From positions 1-64,000 of the forward strand of contig PAVO01000040.1 in NCBI GenBank assembly GCA_002713215.1: a stretch of 64,000 nucleotides of DNA, given 5' to 3'. The position numbers and the translations under genes are program-made. The notes below the pieces were generated by a model. That model did not search any database. It worked only from the letters and a program-made list of their open reading frames with translations, and was not told the origin of the DNA. The first letter of the stretch is position 1. Every line of letters begins with the position of its first letter. Shown here one piece after another: positions 1 to 7,859 of the stretch. The stretch is from Crocinitomicaceae bacterium (GTDB taxonomy: Bacteria; Bacteroidota; Bacteroidia; Flavobacteriales_G; Salibacteraceae).

Positions 1-133
1 AGTCGTTAGCAGTATCTACATAAAGCGCCCGGGCTTCCCTGTTTACTTCCATTAGTGTACCTACCTGTTCCCAGTTTTGGGCTTGTGCCAGGGTGCTTAG
101 TGCAAGTAGCAAGTATATTATGTAATTTTTCAT
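1..133 (-). CDS. Secreted protein, N-terminal 44 codons only (partial)
   Basis: The minus strand reads from an ATG at 131-133 and stays open to the window edge. The first residues form a clear signal peptide: a Lys near the start, a hydrophobic run ending LALSTLAQA, then Gln-Asn-Trp, so cleavage is likely before the Gln, a common arrangement in Bacteroidota secreted proteins. Only about 25 mature residues are visible, so no domain can be named. Its 5' side faces the gene-poor stretch to 740. Export to the periplasm or surface is inferred from the signal peptide alone. Confidence 0.6.
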   Translation of the reverse strand, partial: MKNYIIYLLLALSTLAQAQNWEQVGTLMEVNREARALYVDTAND

Positions 134-193
134 TTTAACCAAAAAAGTAGGCGCGAAATCAAGAATGTCTGAATCAAGGTACTGGTATACCCC

Positions 194-250
194 TACAAAA
201 ACAAACCGACCCGCGCCATGACGCGAGCTTCGGCTATTATTGTTTTTGTA
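194..250. repeat. Composite inverted repeat / long hairpin
   Basis: An 11-bp perfect inverted repeat, TACAAAAACAA at 194-204 and its complement at 240-250, encloses two further nested pairs: CCGA (206-209) with TCGG (230-233), and CGCG (212-215) with CGCG (222-225) around a six-base apex. The outer arms are A/T-rich and the core is G/C-rich. It could be a bidirectional terminator, since one arm is T-rich on each strand, or a small palindromic mobile repeat. The sequence does not decide between these. Confidence 0.6.
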
Positions 251-375
251 TTAAAAATTACCAGTTTTAGATTCAAACAATCAACAGCTTCCGCTATCAA
301 TATTTATATGTAAGGGTTTTCTTTTCCTTTCTTTTCTTATCGTTTATGGATTAATAAACTCAAAGGAAGTAAAAA

Positions 376-498
376 ATGTTGTTCAATTTTTTGAAATTAG
401 CTAAAAGGACAAAAAACCCGTGGTTTCAATTTAAGGAATTTTACAGTAAGCCTTTACAGGCCTACCTTGCAGGAGTTAACCAATCTATGACCGTTTAA
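376..498 (+). CDS. Possible small protein of 40 residues
   Basis: An ATG at 376 opens a 40-codon frame ending TAA at 496-498. A purine-rich AAAGGAAGT lies 6-14 bases before the start. The product is basic and aromatic (about five Lys, four Phe, one Trp) with no signal peptide and no family I recognise. A hairpin followed by seven T lies 26 bases after the stop, as expected for a short independent transcript. It could equally be chance in a gene-poor stretch. Confidence 0.25.
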   Translation: MLFNFLKLAKRTKNPWFQFKEFYSKPLQAYLAGVNQSMTV

Positions 499-503
499 AT
501 TTT

Positions 504-539
504 CTAAGCTACACCTTATCTTGACTAAGCTACACCTTA
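504..539 (+). repeat. 15-bp direct repeat, two copies
   Basis: CTAAGCTACACCTTA occurs at 504-518 and again at 525-539, a 21-bp period, or about two helical turns. A related half (CCTTAGTTTAAGGTG) follows at 556-570. Two turns of spacing would suit a protein binding site, but no regulator is linked to it. Confidence 0.55.
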
Positions 540-547
540 GTTTTTTT
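524..547 (+). terminator. Weak intrinsic terminator
   Basis: ACTAAG (524-529) pairs with CTTAGT (536-541) across a six-base loop, and the T-run covers 541-547. The stem is only 6 bp and A/T-rich, so it would be weak. It follows the small ORF ending at 498 and overlaps the second copy of the 15-bp direct repeat. Confidence 0.4.
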
Positions 548-740
548 GGGGTTTGCCTTAGTTTAAGGTGCAAGCCCATTTTGTAAAAACCGCCCAAAAC
601 CCGCTTCAGTGCTCGTTCTAACTCTTTTATTAGAACATGTGCTTTGAGTAGCCAATTGTCCCATCTGTTTTACCTCCTTGTTTCGGGCAATAAAGAAGTC
701 TAGGTTTGAGGTAGAAACCCTTTTACAGGTGAAATACAAT

Positions 741-1022
741 ATGAATGCATTTGGGAACGAAGAGCAGCGGTACGAAGAATTACGCAAACGATTATTAAGG
801 GCCGTGGAAGAGCAGGAGCGGGCCATTGAATTGGAGGAGTTGGCCAAAAAGCATATTCAGGTGAATAACGACCTAAAAGTGAAGCTCGCTAATGCGCTGG
901 AAAAGAATATAGATGACCAGGTAATTACCCAACAGGAATGGGATGAAATGGACCAACTGACCTCCCAACAAGGAAACTACTATAAAAAAATGGTGGATAA
1001 GCTTTTAAGGAATGATGAGTGA
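741..1022 (+). CDS. Small coiled-coil hypothetical protein
   Basis: A 93-residue hydrophilic protein rich in Glu, Gln and Lys. Heptad-like spacing of Leu/Ile/Ala through about residues 8-55 predicts one or two long helices. There is no signal peptide or membrane segment. I chose the ATG at 741; a TTG at 678 would add 21 residues that look unlike the rest. The stop lies 43 bases before the nuclease-like gene at 1066 on the same strand, so the two may be co-transcribed and the product may be a partner or regulator of that protein. I do not recognise the family. Confidence 0.55.
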   Translation: MNAFGNEEQRYEELRKRLLRAVEEQERAIELEELAKKHIQVNNDLKVKLANALEKNIDDQVITQQEWDEMDQLTSQQGNYYKKMVDKLLRNDE

Positions 1023-1065
1023 CAAGCGGTAAATTTTAGAATTAAAAAAGACCATAAATACAATT

Positions 1066-2913
1066 ATGAAAATCGAAAGAATCCTAGACAACCTTAACTC
1101 ATTTGAAAAAAACTCATTTCTAAAAATAATAGATAACCTGATCTCTGATAGACCCATTCAAATAAGAGAAATTGATAAAATCCTTAACGATACAAGCGGT
1201 GATCTTAAATCAATGGATAATATCAATATTGGACGAGTGTTTCGATTACTTTCAAAAGAATTTGAACGTTATTTGGAAAATGAGTTTATGAATTCTTCTG
1301 GCCAGGTTTCAATCGTATCTGACATTCTAATAAGGGATGGCAATTGTATCATGAAACAGGATTGGCTCTCCAGGTTGTATGAAACGGAACTTAAAAATCT
1401 CAAGAAAAAAGTTAAAGACTTCAAGTTGCAAATTGAGGCTGAAAAATCTTCATTAGATACCAACAGACAAAAGTTTTATAGAATTTACAAAGCATGCCTG
1501 GAAACAGCATTTACCAACAATGATTTGAATAATCAGGATCGTAAGATATCGTTTAATGAGCAAACGATATTAAACACCTTGTCGGATCAGCTAGAGTTAT
1601 CAAATGAAGAAACCAAGCTTATTCGGTATATGATTGTTCCATTGGAAACACTTACAGTAGAGAATGTAATTTCCGAATTAAAAAATTACGGAATTGTTTT
1701 CTTCTCAAAAAAGAACAACATTGTTTACATCCCGGATGAAATTGTTGCCACATTGAGAAAACTTAAGGGAAAACAAATAGCTGATAAGTATTTTAGAAGA
1801 GTTCTAAGATATCTTAGAGAACCTCAGATTAATCTGGTTTGCCGTAAGCATGGAATCGACTGGAAGAAACCTCGTGAGTTTAAAATTAATGAGATAATAA
1901 ATGAAGGAATTTCCTTCAAGGGCTTATTGAAACAGGACATTCATAAACCAGGTACTAACCTTACTGAAATAAAGAAGGTTATAACAGAGTTAGCTACATC
2001 AAAACTTAAGATTTCTTCTTTAAAGGGGGCGACCGTGGACGAAAAGATTGGAAGTCTTATATCCTATTTTGAAGATTTAGAGCGCGATGAAAAAGTAGGT
2101 ATTTCGATTGATGGTTATGAAAAAATGTTGCTGGAAATAGAGCAATTAATTCCACAGGCAAAAGAACTTGTAAAGAAGGATTTTGAGTTACAGGAAGAGC
2201 AGATTATGAAGAGCTCATTTCTACTTGATTATAACATAAAGCCTGCGGATGTACTGGAGGTTATACCTCAGAAGGACTTAAACAGGTTTTGCGAAAAATC
2301 TGAAATAAAAACCAGGGGAGATTTGATATCCAATATCCTGGACAATTACAAAGATGCGGATAATCTTTATTTGGAAAACTATCATCACATCGGTTACAGA
2401 GATTTAAAGTCTTTAAAAGAGAATGGAATTCATTTAAAAGAAAGTCAATTGGGAGTGAAGTTTGAGGATCTCACCAAGAAGGTATTCCGTGGTCTAGGTT
2501 TTAATGTTGACGAGAAACTTAGGAGAAAACTAAATACAGCCAAGGACAAAATCGATATTGTAGTCTCTTTATCGGAAGAAGAGCTAATCATTATTGAATG
2601 CAAATCTGTGAAAGAAAGCGGGTATAATAAATTCAGCTCGGTGTCGCGTCAAATTAAGGCTTACATGAAGCTAGCGGAGAAGAACGGATTTAAAGTGACT
2701 AAAAGTATTCTAGTCGCTCCAGATTTTTCTGATGAATTTGTAAGAGATTGCGGCTATGATTTTGAATTGAATTTGTCGCTGGTAAAGGCAAATTCCTTAA
2801 AGCTTATTCTTGATGCTTTTAAACATTCCAAATTGAAAACCTTTTCTCATAATCTTTTAATGCGAGATGTATTAATCCAAGAGGATCGAATTATTAAGGC
2901 TATTGCTAAATAA
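1066..2913 (+). CDS. Restriction-endonuclease-like (PD-(D/E)XK) protein with SAP-like motif
   Basis: A 615-residue cytoplasmic protein. The C-terminal domain (about 460-560) has the Mrr/PD-(D/E)XK layout: F466-E467 in the first helix with GLGF following, then Asp497 in IDIVV, the E511-C-K513 strand, and Gln529 in the next helix. Residues about 399-430 resemble a SAP DNA-binding motif (hydrophobic helix, KTRGDLISNIL). The N-terminal 200 residues are helical with a charged coiled coil at about 105-135. The roles would be DNA binding and cleavage; a defence or mobile-element function is inference. The gene is visibly more AT-rich than its right-hand neighbours. It stands alone except for the coiled-coil gene upstream; no methyltransferase is nearby. 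Confidence 0.7.
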   Translation: MKIERILDNLNSFEKNSFLKIIDNLISDRPIQIREIDKILNDTSGDLKSMDNINIGRVFRLLSKEFERYLENEFMNSSGQVSIVSDILIRDGNCIMKQDWLSRLYETELKNLKKKVKDFKLQIEAEKSSLDTNRQKFYRIYKACLETAFTNNDLNNQDRKISFNEQTILNTLSDQLELSNEETKLIRYMIVPLETLTVENVISELKNYGIVFFSKKNNIVYIPDEIVATLRKLKGKQIADKYFRRVLRYLREPQINLVCRKHGIDWKKPREFKINEIINEGISFKGLLKQDIHKPGTNLTEIKKVITELATSKLKISSLKGATVDEKIGSLISYFEDLERDEKVGISIDGYEKMLLEIEQLIPQAKELVKKDFELQEEQIMKSSFLLDYNIKPADVLEVIPQKDLNRFCEKSEIKTRGDLISNILDNYKDADNLYLENYHHIGYRDLKSLKENGIHLKESQLGVKFEDLTKKVFRGLGFNVDEKLRRKLNTAKDKIDIVVSLSEEELIIIECKSVKESGYNKFSSVSRQIKAYMKLAEKNGFKVTKSILVAPDFSDEFVRDCGYDFELNLSLVKANSLKLILDAFKHSKLKTFSHNLLMRDVLIQEDRIIKAIAK

Positions 2914-2990
2914 AGGTAAGCAGTTCTTCCTAGTTATAACCCCATTTCTGCAACCCCCATTACATTTTCATACATCTTAAATCAAACCTA

Positions 2991-3023
2991 TTTGGAACGA
3001 ACATTCTAATAAGTATACATTTG
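2991..3023 (+). promoter_or_regulatory. Promoter of the SDR gene
   Basis: TTTG at 2991-2994 and TACATTTG at 3016-3023 match the Bacteroidota -33 (TTG/TTTG) and -7 (TAnnTTTG) elements with a 21-bp spacer. Transcription would start near 3028-3030, about 40 bases before the ATG at 3069. Confidence 0.65.
2992..3009. promoter_or_regulatory. TetR-type operator, site 1
   Basis: An 18-bp imperfect palindrome of the form TTGGAAyGnnCrTTCyAA. It begins one base into the -33 element, so a bound repressor would block RNA polymerase. Its centre is 34 bp from that of site 2. Confidence 0.6.
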
Positions 3024-3025
3024 TT

Positions 3026-3043
3026 TTGGAATGAGCGTTCCAA
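3026..3043. promoter_or_regulatory. TetR-type operator, site 2
   Basis: TTGGAATGAGCGTTCCAA is a near-perfect 18-bp palindrome sharing TTGGAAyG/CrTTCyAA with site 1. It lies just after the -7 element and covers the expected transcription start. The TetR gene at 4187-4768 is the obvious candidate to bind both sites. Confidence 0.65.
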
Positions 3044-3068
3044 TAATAAAAAACTTAAAACGTATATC

Positions 3069-3986
3069 ATGAATAAGACAGTACTTATTACCGGTGCAAA
3101 TGCCGGACTAGGCAAAGAAACCGCCCGACAGCTGGCGCTAAAAAAAGAAACTGAAAAAATCTACCTGGCTTGTAGAAACCCCCAAAAGGCGGAAGCTGCC
3201 AAACAGGAGCTGGAAGCCGAAACGAGTCGCTCCATTTTTGAAATTGTAATTCTGGATGTATCCGATCTGGATTCGGTAGAACAGACGGTGGCTCAATTGC
3301 CGGAAGCGGTAGATGCCATTGTAATGAATGCCGGAGGAATTGGAGGACTTACTCCCAATGCCGTAACCAAATACGGTGTAAACGATACCACGGCAATTAA
3401 TGTGCTCGGCCATGTTCATTTGGTGGATAAGCTTATTGAAAACAATAAGTTAAACAAGGTGGCTCTTTATGTGGGTTCTGAAGCGGTAAGGGGCGTTGCC
3501 CTTATGGGTATGAAACCGGTTAAACTCAACAATTCTTCTGCCGATGAATTTGCAAGCATTGCTACTGGTTCCTTTTTTAAAGCCAATGTAGATCCCATGG
3601 TATCCTACGGTTATGTAAAGTACCTGGCCATTATGAACTTTTTTGCTATGGCTCGTAAGCATCCCGAAATCAAATTCTTATCCATGAGTCCCGGTGGAAC
3701 CAGTGGTACCAATGCAGCAGATAATTTAAAAGGGCCTATGAAGTTTATGTTCAAAACCATGAGCAATACACTTATGCCTATAATGGGATTGATGCACAAC
3801 CTCGATGTGGGAGCGAAGCGGCTCGTGGATGCCATTTCTGACAATAAATACGAAAGCGGTAAGTTTTACGCCAGTAAAAAGAAAACGACCGGTGAAGTAG
3901 CGGATCAGATAAGCTGGTTTCCCGATTTAAACAATACCATGTATCAAGATAATGCCTACGAGGCGATTCACCGATTTATAAATTAG
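3069..3986 (+). CDS. Short-chain dehydrogenase/reductase
   Basis: A 305-residue classical SDR, NAD(P)-dependent oxidoreductase, cytoplasmic. Visible features: the cofactor loop TGANAGLG (residues 8-15), NAGG (87-90), Asn111, Ser137 and the catalytic Tyr180-x3-Lys184, followed by a PGG loop. An upstream TTG would extend it, but the extension would overlap operator site 2; the ATG at 3069 puts the cofactor motif where the family has it. The substrate cannot be read from sequence. It is probably repressed by the TetR protein encoded 200 bases downstream, through the paired palindromes in its promoter. A detoxification or electrophile-reducing role is a common context but is inference. Confidence 0.85.
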   Translation: MNKTVLITGANAGLGKETARQLALKKETEKIYLACRNPQKAEAAKQELEAETSRSIFEIVILDVSDLDSVEQTVAQLPEAVDAIVMNAGGIGGLTPNAVTKYGVNDTTAINVLGHVHLVDKLIENNKLNKVALYVGSEAVRGVALMGMKPVKLNNSSADEFASIATGSFFKANVDPMVSYGYVKYLAIMNFFAMARKHPEIKFLSMSPGGTSGTNAADNLKGPMKFMFKTMSNTLMPIMGLMHNLDVGAKRLVDAISDNKYESGKFYASKKKTTGEVADQISWFPDLNNTMYQDNAYEAIHRFIN

Positions 3987-4038
3987 GCATCTTTGTTTCA
4001 AATGGAATTGAGAATAAAATTGTCAGTCTGAGTGTTTT

Positions 4039-4069
4039 CTTTGTCCCGATATAGCTATCGGGAGCAAAG
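4039..4069. repeat. Hairpin between SDR and TetR genes
   Basis: CTTTG-TCCCGATA (4039-4051) pairs with TATCGGGA-G-CAAAG (4056-4069) around a TAGC loop with one bulged G. No T-run follows, so it is more like a REP-type intergenic repeat than a terminator. It may serve as the boundary between the two genes. Confidence 0.5.
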
Positions 4070-4135
4070 AAGATGTATCTAAGGCGGCGATTTTTCAATA
4101 TTAAAATTTGATGGTTTATTCACCTTTCGATACAA

Positions 4136-4151
4136 CTCTTCTTACGAAGAG
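4136..4151. repeat. Small hairpin, REP-like
   Basis: CTCTTC (4136-4141) and GAAGAG (4146-4151) pair around TTAC. The flanks (CACCTTTCGATACAAC before it, CACTCAAGATGAC after it) resemble dispersed intergenic repeats seen in many Bacteroidota genomes. That resemblance is from memory and was not searched. Confidence 0.35.
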
Positions 4152-4186
4152 CCACTCAAGATGACAAACTATAAGATAAGCGGTAA

Positions 4187-4768
4187 ATGCCAAGGACAAA
4201 ACAGTTTGATACGGAGAACACCCTCGTAAAGGCCAGGGACCTTTTTTGGTCGAAGGGGTATTACAATACTTCCATACAAGACCTGGTTAATGCCCTGGGC
4301 ATTAACCGGGCCAGTATTTATGATACGTATGGAGGTAAAAAGGAATTGTTCGATTTGGCGTTTAAGCAATACCAGGAATCTAATTTTCGATGGTTAAAAG
4401 CCTATTTGGAATCAAGGAGCAAAACAGTTGAAACCTTGCGGGAGTTTTTTTACGGAACCATTGAGTCCGGATGCACTGATCCCGAGAATAAAGGATGTTT
4501 TGGAGTAAACACCACTACAGAACTAATTCCTTCAGATGAATGGATTCAAAAATTGATGCTTAAACAAAAAAAGCGAGTTGAGGAAGTATTTGAATCCTTT
4601 TTAGAACAAGGCAAAGCAGAAGGGGAATTTAATAAGTCCGTTGATGCTAAAAACGCGGCAAGATTACTATTTACCCTCCTTTCCGGATTTCGTGTGGTTG
4701 GTAAAATAAAGCCCAGGAAAGAAGAGATGCAAGCTTCTATGGATTTGGTGCTTTCACTGTTGAAATGA
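4187..4768 (+). CDS. TetR/AcrR family transcriptional regulator
   Basis: A 193-residue TetR-family repressor. The N-terminal helix-turn-helix spans about residues 28-50 (TSIQDLVNALGI, then NRASIYDTYGGK), the most conserved TetR signature. The remainder is the helical ligand-binding and dimerisation domain, with Cys residues near 102 and 109. It lies downstream of, and in line with, the SDR gene, 200 bases away. The two palindromic sites at the SDR promoter are its likely operators, so it probably represses the SDR until an effector binds. The effector is unknown. Confidence 0.85.
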   Translation: MPRTKQFDTENTLVKARDLFWSKGYYNTSIQDLVNALGINRASIYDTYGGKKELFDLAFKQYQESNFRWLKAYLESRSKTVETLREFFYGTIESGCTDPENKGCFGVNTTTELIPSDEWIQKLMLKQKKRVEEVFESFLEQGKAEGEFNKSVDAKNAARLLFTLLSGFRVVGKIKPRKEEMQASMDLVLSLLK

Positions 4769-4825
4769 ACTGAATAATGCTAATTCATTATTCGTCATTC
4801 CTTATTCAATATTCGATGTTCTTAT

Positions 4826-6853
4826 TCAGTCTTCATAAAACACTTCCATATCCAACTCGCCAATCACCCGAAAAGTAGTTCGTCGGTTTTTGGCTCTTCC
4901 TTTCGGATTGTCCGAACCATCCGGATTCGCATTAGGAGCAATGGGTTTCGATTCTCCATATCCACGGGCTTTCATTCGCTTTCGTTTAATTCCCTTTTTC
5001 GCCAGGTAATTCATTACCGATTGCGCGCGCTGTTGCGATAAATGTTGGTTGTATTTCTCGCTTCCTTTGCTGTCCGTATGCGAACTCAGCTCCACAATGA
5101 GTGTAGGGTTTTCCACCAGAATTTCATAAATACTGGTGTCAATCGCAATCATAGCTTCAGGGGTTAAGTAAGACTTATCGAAAGGGTAGTAGATGTTTGG
5201 AATAATAATTTCCTCGTTGGGTATAGGCTTTAGTTTAATGGTTTCCGTAGTTGTTTTTGATTCCTTTACGCCCACTGTAGAATAATCCAGTTTCCGGTTA
5301 AAATGCATGTCCGATTCCACTATCAGTTTATAATCAATTCCAGGTTCCAGCTTAAAATTAACGCGCCCCATACTGTCCGTTCTAATTCGTTGTAGTACAA
5401 TGCGATCCCCTTCGGGGGAATCACGGGCCGTTACAACAATATCCACATTTTTTAATGCTTTGTTGCTCGCCAAATCCTTAAAATCAAGATTATATTCTAT
5501 ATCCAGCATTTGCTTCCAGTTTACCTCAAAGAGGTCGTCGCAGCAATGGGGGTGTTTTAGAGCAATACTTCCTTCGCGATTGCTTACCATAATCGCACGT
5601 CTTCGGTTTTTTGGAAAGGGTTTGTAATAGAGGTCGTCGTAAGACGAATTGATTTCCTTTCCCGCATTTTTGGCCGGATACATCCATTTTGTACGCTCGC
5701 CAATGGCTTCAAAAAGATCGAAACCACCAATGCCCGGCCTTCCATTGGAACTGAAATAGAGCTTGTTCGACTCAAAATCGAAACTTGGTGCAATCTCATC
5801 GCCAATGGTATTTATTTTTTTTCCAGCATTTCTTGCTTTGTCAAATCGGTGCTTGCTAATCCGATAGCGGGTATACCATATATCGTAGCCTCCTTTTCCA
5901 CCTTGTTTGTCGCTTACAAAATAGATGATCTCCCTGTCGGGTTTAGAAGATAACCCTACCGTGGGATGGGTATATGTATGCTTGCTCTGGTGAATCTCCT
6001 CCGGCAAAATTTCAGGTTCGCTCCATTCCTTATTCTCCCAACGACTCAGGTAGATCTTGCAAATCATTTTGTTCTGCATATTGGGTTTGCACAAGGTAAA
6101 GTACATACGCTGTCCGTCTTGCGAAAGGGTAAAGCTCCCTATGTGTTCCTTTCCATCGTTCGACGGATGATCCAGCATATTATCCACCACCCAGTTTCCT
6201 TCCTTTTCATGCGCAACATAGATTCGTCTTCGCGGCATGGAGTCCGATTCTAAGAAAACAATTTCATCGCTGGGCAGGCTTACATACCACAACGTTCGAT
6301 AATCCACAATGTGTGGTGAGAACTCAATATTCGATCGGTTTACATTTCCCTTTAGCGGAAAAATTTCCGTTTTGGGCGCATTCATGGATTTTTCCATTCC
6401 CATTTTACAACCTTCGAGTTCAGCCTTTACCAATTTTTTGTAGTGTTTGCTTTCTTTCGAATGGTTATGTTTATCAATGAATTGGTTAAAGTATAAAGTG
6501 GCAAGTTTGTATTGTTCCCGCATTTTCATAATGCGCCCCATGTGGTAAATGGCCATTGCATATTTTTCGCTGTTGGCATAAAATACTTTGGAGTATTCTT
6601 CCAAGGCTCGTTGGTAGTTTCGGGATTCATCGTAGGCACGAGCCAGCTCGTATTTGAATTTGAGATTTTCGGGTTTTCGTTCCGTCAGTTCTTCTAAAAA
6701 ATCAATTTGCGAATAGTGGTCGTTAGCGCGTAAGGCTCCTTTCAATTGCTTCTTTAGCTCATTGGTTTTCATCGATTTTACATCATGGTGTTGTCCCAAA
6801 ACACCAAAGCTGATCAATAAGAAGAAGGGGAGGAGTAGTCTAGAAACGGTCAC
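4826..6853 (-). CDS. PorE-like outer-membrane-associated OmpA-family protein (T9SS accessory)
   Basis: A 675-residue protein with a signal peptide (cleavage near 20). Domains in order: TPR-like helices about 30-155; a WD40/PD40-like beta-propeller about 165-440 with repeated FSSNGRPGIGG and FVSDKQGGKGGYD type blades; a carboxypeptidase-regulatory-like domain about 455-540; an OmpA peptidoglycan-binding domain about 550-675 with HTDSKG, N and LSQQRA positions. This order matches PorE, which links the T9SS to peptidoglycan. It starts at GTG 6851-6853, overlapping the end of the PorP-like gene by 14 bases, so translation is probably coupled. It may serve a dedicated PorP/cargo set rather than the core secretion system. 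Confidence 0.82.
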   Translation of the reverse strand: MTVSRLLLPFFLLISFGVLGQHHDVKSMKTNELKKQLKGALRANDHYSQIDFLEELTERKPENLKFKYELARAYDESRNYQRALEEYSKVFYANSEKYAMAIYHMGRIMKMREQYKLATLYFNQFIDKHNHSKESKHYKKLVKAELEGCKMGMEKSMNAPKTEIFPLKGNVNRSNIEFSPHIVDYRTLWYVSLPSDEIVFLESDSMPRRRIYVAHEKEGNWVVDNMLDHPSNDGKEHIGSFTLSQDGQRMYFTLCKPNMQNKMICKIYLSRWENKEWSEPEILPEEIHQSKHTYTHPTVGLSSKPDREIIYFVSDKQGGKGGYDIWYTRYRISKHRFDKARNAGKKINTIGDEIAPSFDFESNKLYFSSNGRPGIGGFDLFEAIGERTKWMYPAKNAGKEINSSYDDLYYKPFPKNRRRAIMVSNREGSIALKHPHCCDDLFEVNWKQMLDIEYNLDFKDLASNKALKNVDIVVTARDSPEGDRIVLQRIRTDSMGRVNFKLEPGIDYKLIVESDMHFNRKLDYSTVGVKESKTTTETIKLKPIPNEEIIIPNIYYPFDKSYLTPEAMIAIDTSIYEILVENPTLIVELSSHTDSKGSEKYNQHLSQQRAQSVMNYLAKKGIKRKRMKARGYGESKPIAPNANPDGSDNPKGRAKNRRTTFRVIGELDMEVFYED

Positions 6854-7859
6854 AGGGAACAGCTGTTTTGTTAAGGATGGAACTTGCTCCTGTATATACG
6901 ATCGAAATTTCGTAGGCGCCTCTGCTTTGAGTGGCGTACTTCAAATCGGAGATATTAAAGTCGTAATTAAAACCTACTTCCAGATGTTTAAACTTAAGTC
7001 CAACAATGGCAATGGCCGCATCCGTATTTCGTTGCAATCCGTTTCGAATGATAACTCCAACGTATGCACCGGTAGCCTTGGCTTTGTTTTGTTCGAGCAA
7101 CAGCATTAGGTTTAGTCCCATAAGCATTTCCGATGCCTTTCTCTGATTCATGTGCAGGAAATGGGGGTAGAGGATTAGTTTTTCCGTCATGTTCCATTCT
7201 GCCCCAATGGTGAGTACATTGCGAACCGGGAGTACATTTTCCTGGCCATAAAACGATTCATTGGGTTTGTTCAGGTGAAACATGCTGTAGCCCAACTCGG
7301 TTTTCAGTTTCTTCAATTTTAGGGTATAGTTAAAACCCGCATTAAAATCGAAGAAGGTAATGTTTTCGTTCAGCAAGGGCTCCGAACTGGCCAGGTTAGA
7401 GTTATATCCTCCCGTATTTCTGTCGTATTGTTCAGGAAGACTGGAGCCGTTCAGGTTTATCGACTTGAACACCATACCCGGTTGAAACCCCAGGTGAAAC
7501 TGATGTTTTCCATACCGCTTGTGGTAAGCTCCACTAAGCATAATTTTGTCGTACTTAAGGTCAACAATTCCAGATTGATCGTGTAAGTAGAGCAACCCTC
7601 CACTAAATTTTTCGTTGTATAAATAGAAGTTTTGTTCAAATCCGAGCGAAGTTGTGGAGTAGGGTTTCCCAATTATATTCCACTGGTTTCTATGATTGGC
7701 GGTAAATCTCCAGTCGGCAGGTGTATGCCCGGTAAGAGCAGGATTAGTAGTTAAAGGGCTGAGGTAGAATTGAGTAAAGTGAACATCTTGAGCAATACCC
7801 ATTTGCTGGCACAAGGTCAGGCAAACAATCAAAAGGAATATTGCTGTTGATTTTATCAC
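6840..7859 (-). CDS. PorP/SprF-family outer-membrane protein
   Basis: A 339-residue protein with a signal peptide ending near AQDVHFTQFY, the typical mature start of PorP/SprF proteins, followed by YLSPLTTNPALTG and alternating beta-strand segments to the C-terminus. The family are 14-strand outer-membrane barrels that help the T9SS deliver or anchor type B cargo. The start is GTG at 7857-7859; no ATG gives the signal peptide. It overlaps the PorE-like gene downstream by 14 bases and diverges from the PKD/type B cargo gene at 7981, the arrangement expected of a dedicated export-anchor pair such as SprF with SprB. Confidence 0.85.
   Translation of the reverse strand: MIKSTAIFLLIVCLTLCQQMGIAQDVHFTQFYLSPLTTNPALTGHTPADWRFTANHRNQWNIIGKPYSTTSLGFEQNFYLYNEKFSGGLLYLHDQSGIVDLKYDKIMLSGAYHKRYGKHQFHLGFQPGMVFKSINLNGSSLPEQYDRNTGGYNSNLASSEPLLNENITFFDFNAGFNYTLKLKKLKTELGYSMFHLNKPNESFYGQENVLPVRNVLTIGAEWNMTEKLILYPHFLHMNQRKASEMLMGLNLMLLLEQNKAKATGAYVGVIIRNGLQRNTDAAIAIVGLKFKHLEVGFNYDFNISDLKYATQSRGAYEISIVYTGASSILNKTAVPCDRF

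Larger units (their letters stand above)
134..740. other. Gene-poor stretch with hairpin, small ORF and direct repeats
   Basis: About 600 bases without a convincing long gene. It holds a composite hairpin (194-250), a possible 40-codon ORF (376-498), a 15-bp direct repeat (504-518 and 525-539) and a weak terminator-like hairpin (524-547). A minus-strand reading frame at 563-847 overlaps the coiled-coil gene and has no recognisable features. No tRNA, IS end or transposase remnant was recognised. Confidence 0.5.

Noticed and set aside
134-740. attC or IS end near the nuclease cassette
   Set aside because: No GTTRRRY/RYYYAAC pair at suitable spacing, no terminal inverted repeat with target duplication and no transposase or integrase were found.
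563-847. 94-residue minus-strand reading frame
   Set aside because: It is Ser/Asn/Arg-rich with no start context or family features and overlaps the better coiled-coil gene on the other strand.
3021-3068. TTG start of the SDR at 3021
   Set aside because: It would translate through operator site 2 and the expected transcription start; ATG 3069 places the cofactor loop correctly.
4039-4069. Intrinsic terminator of the SDR gene
   Set aside because: The stem is good, but no T-run follows on either strand.
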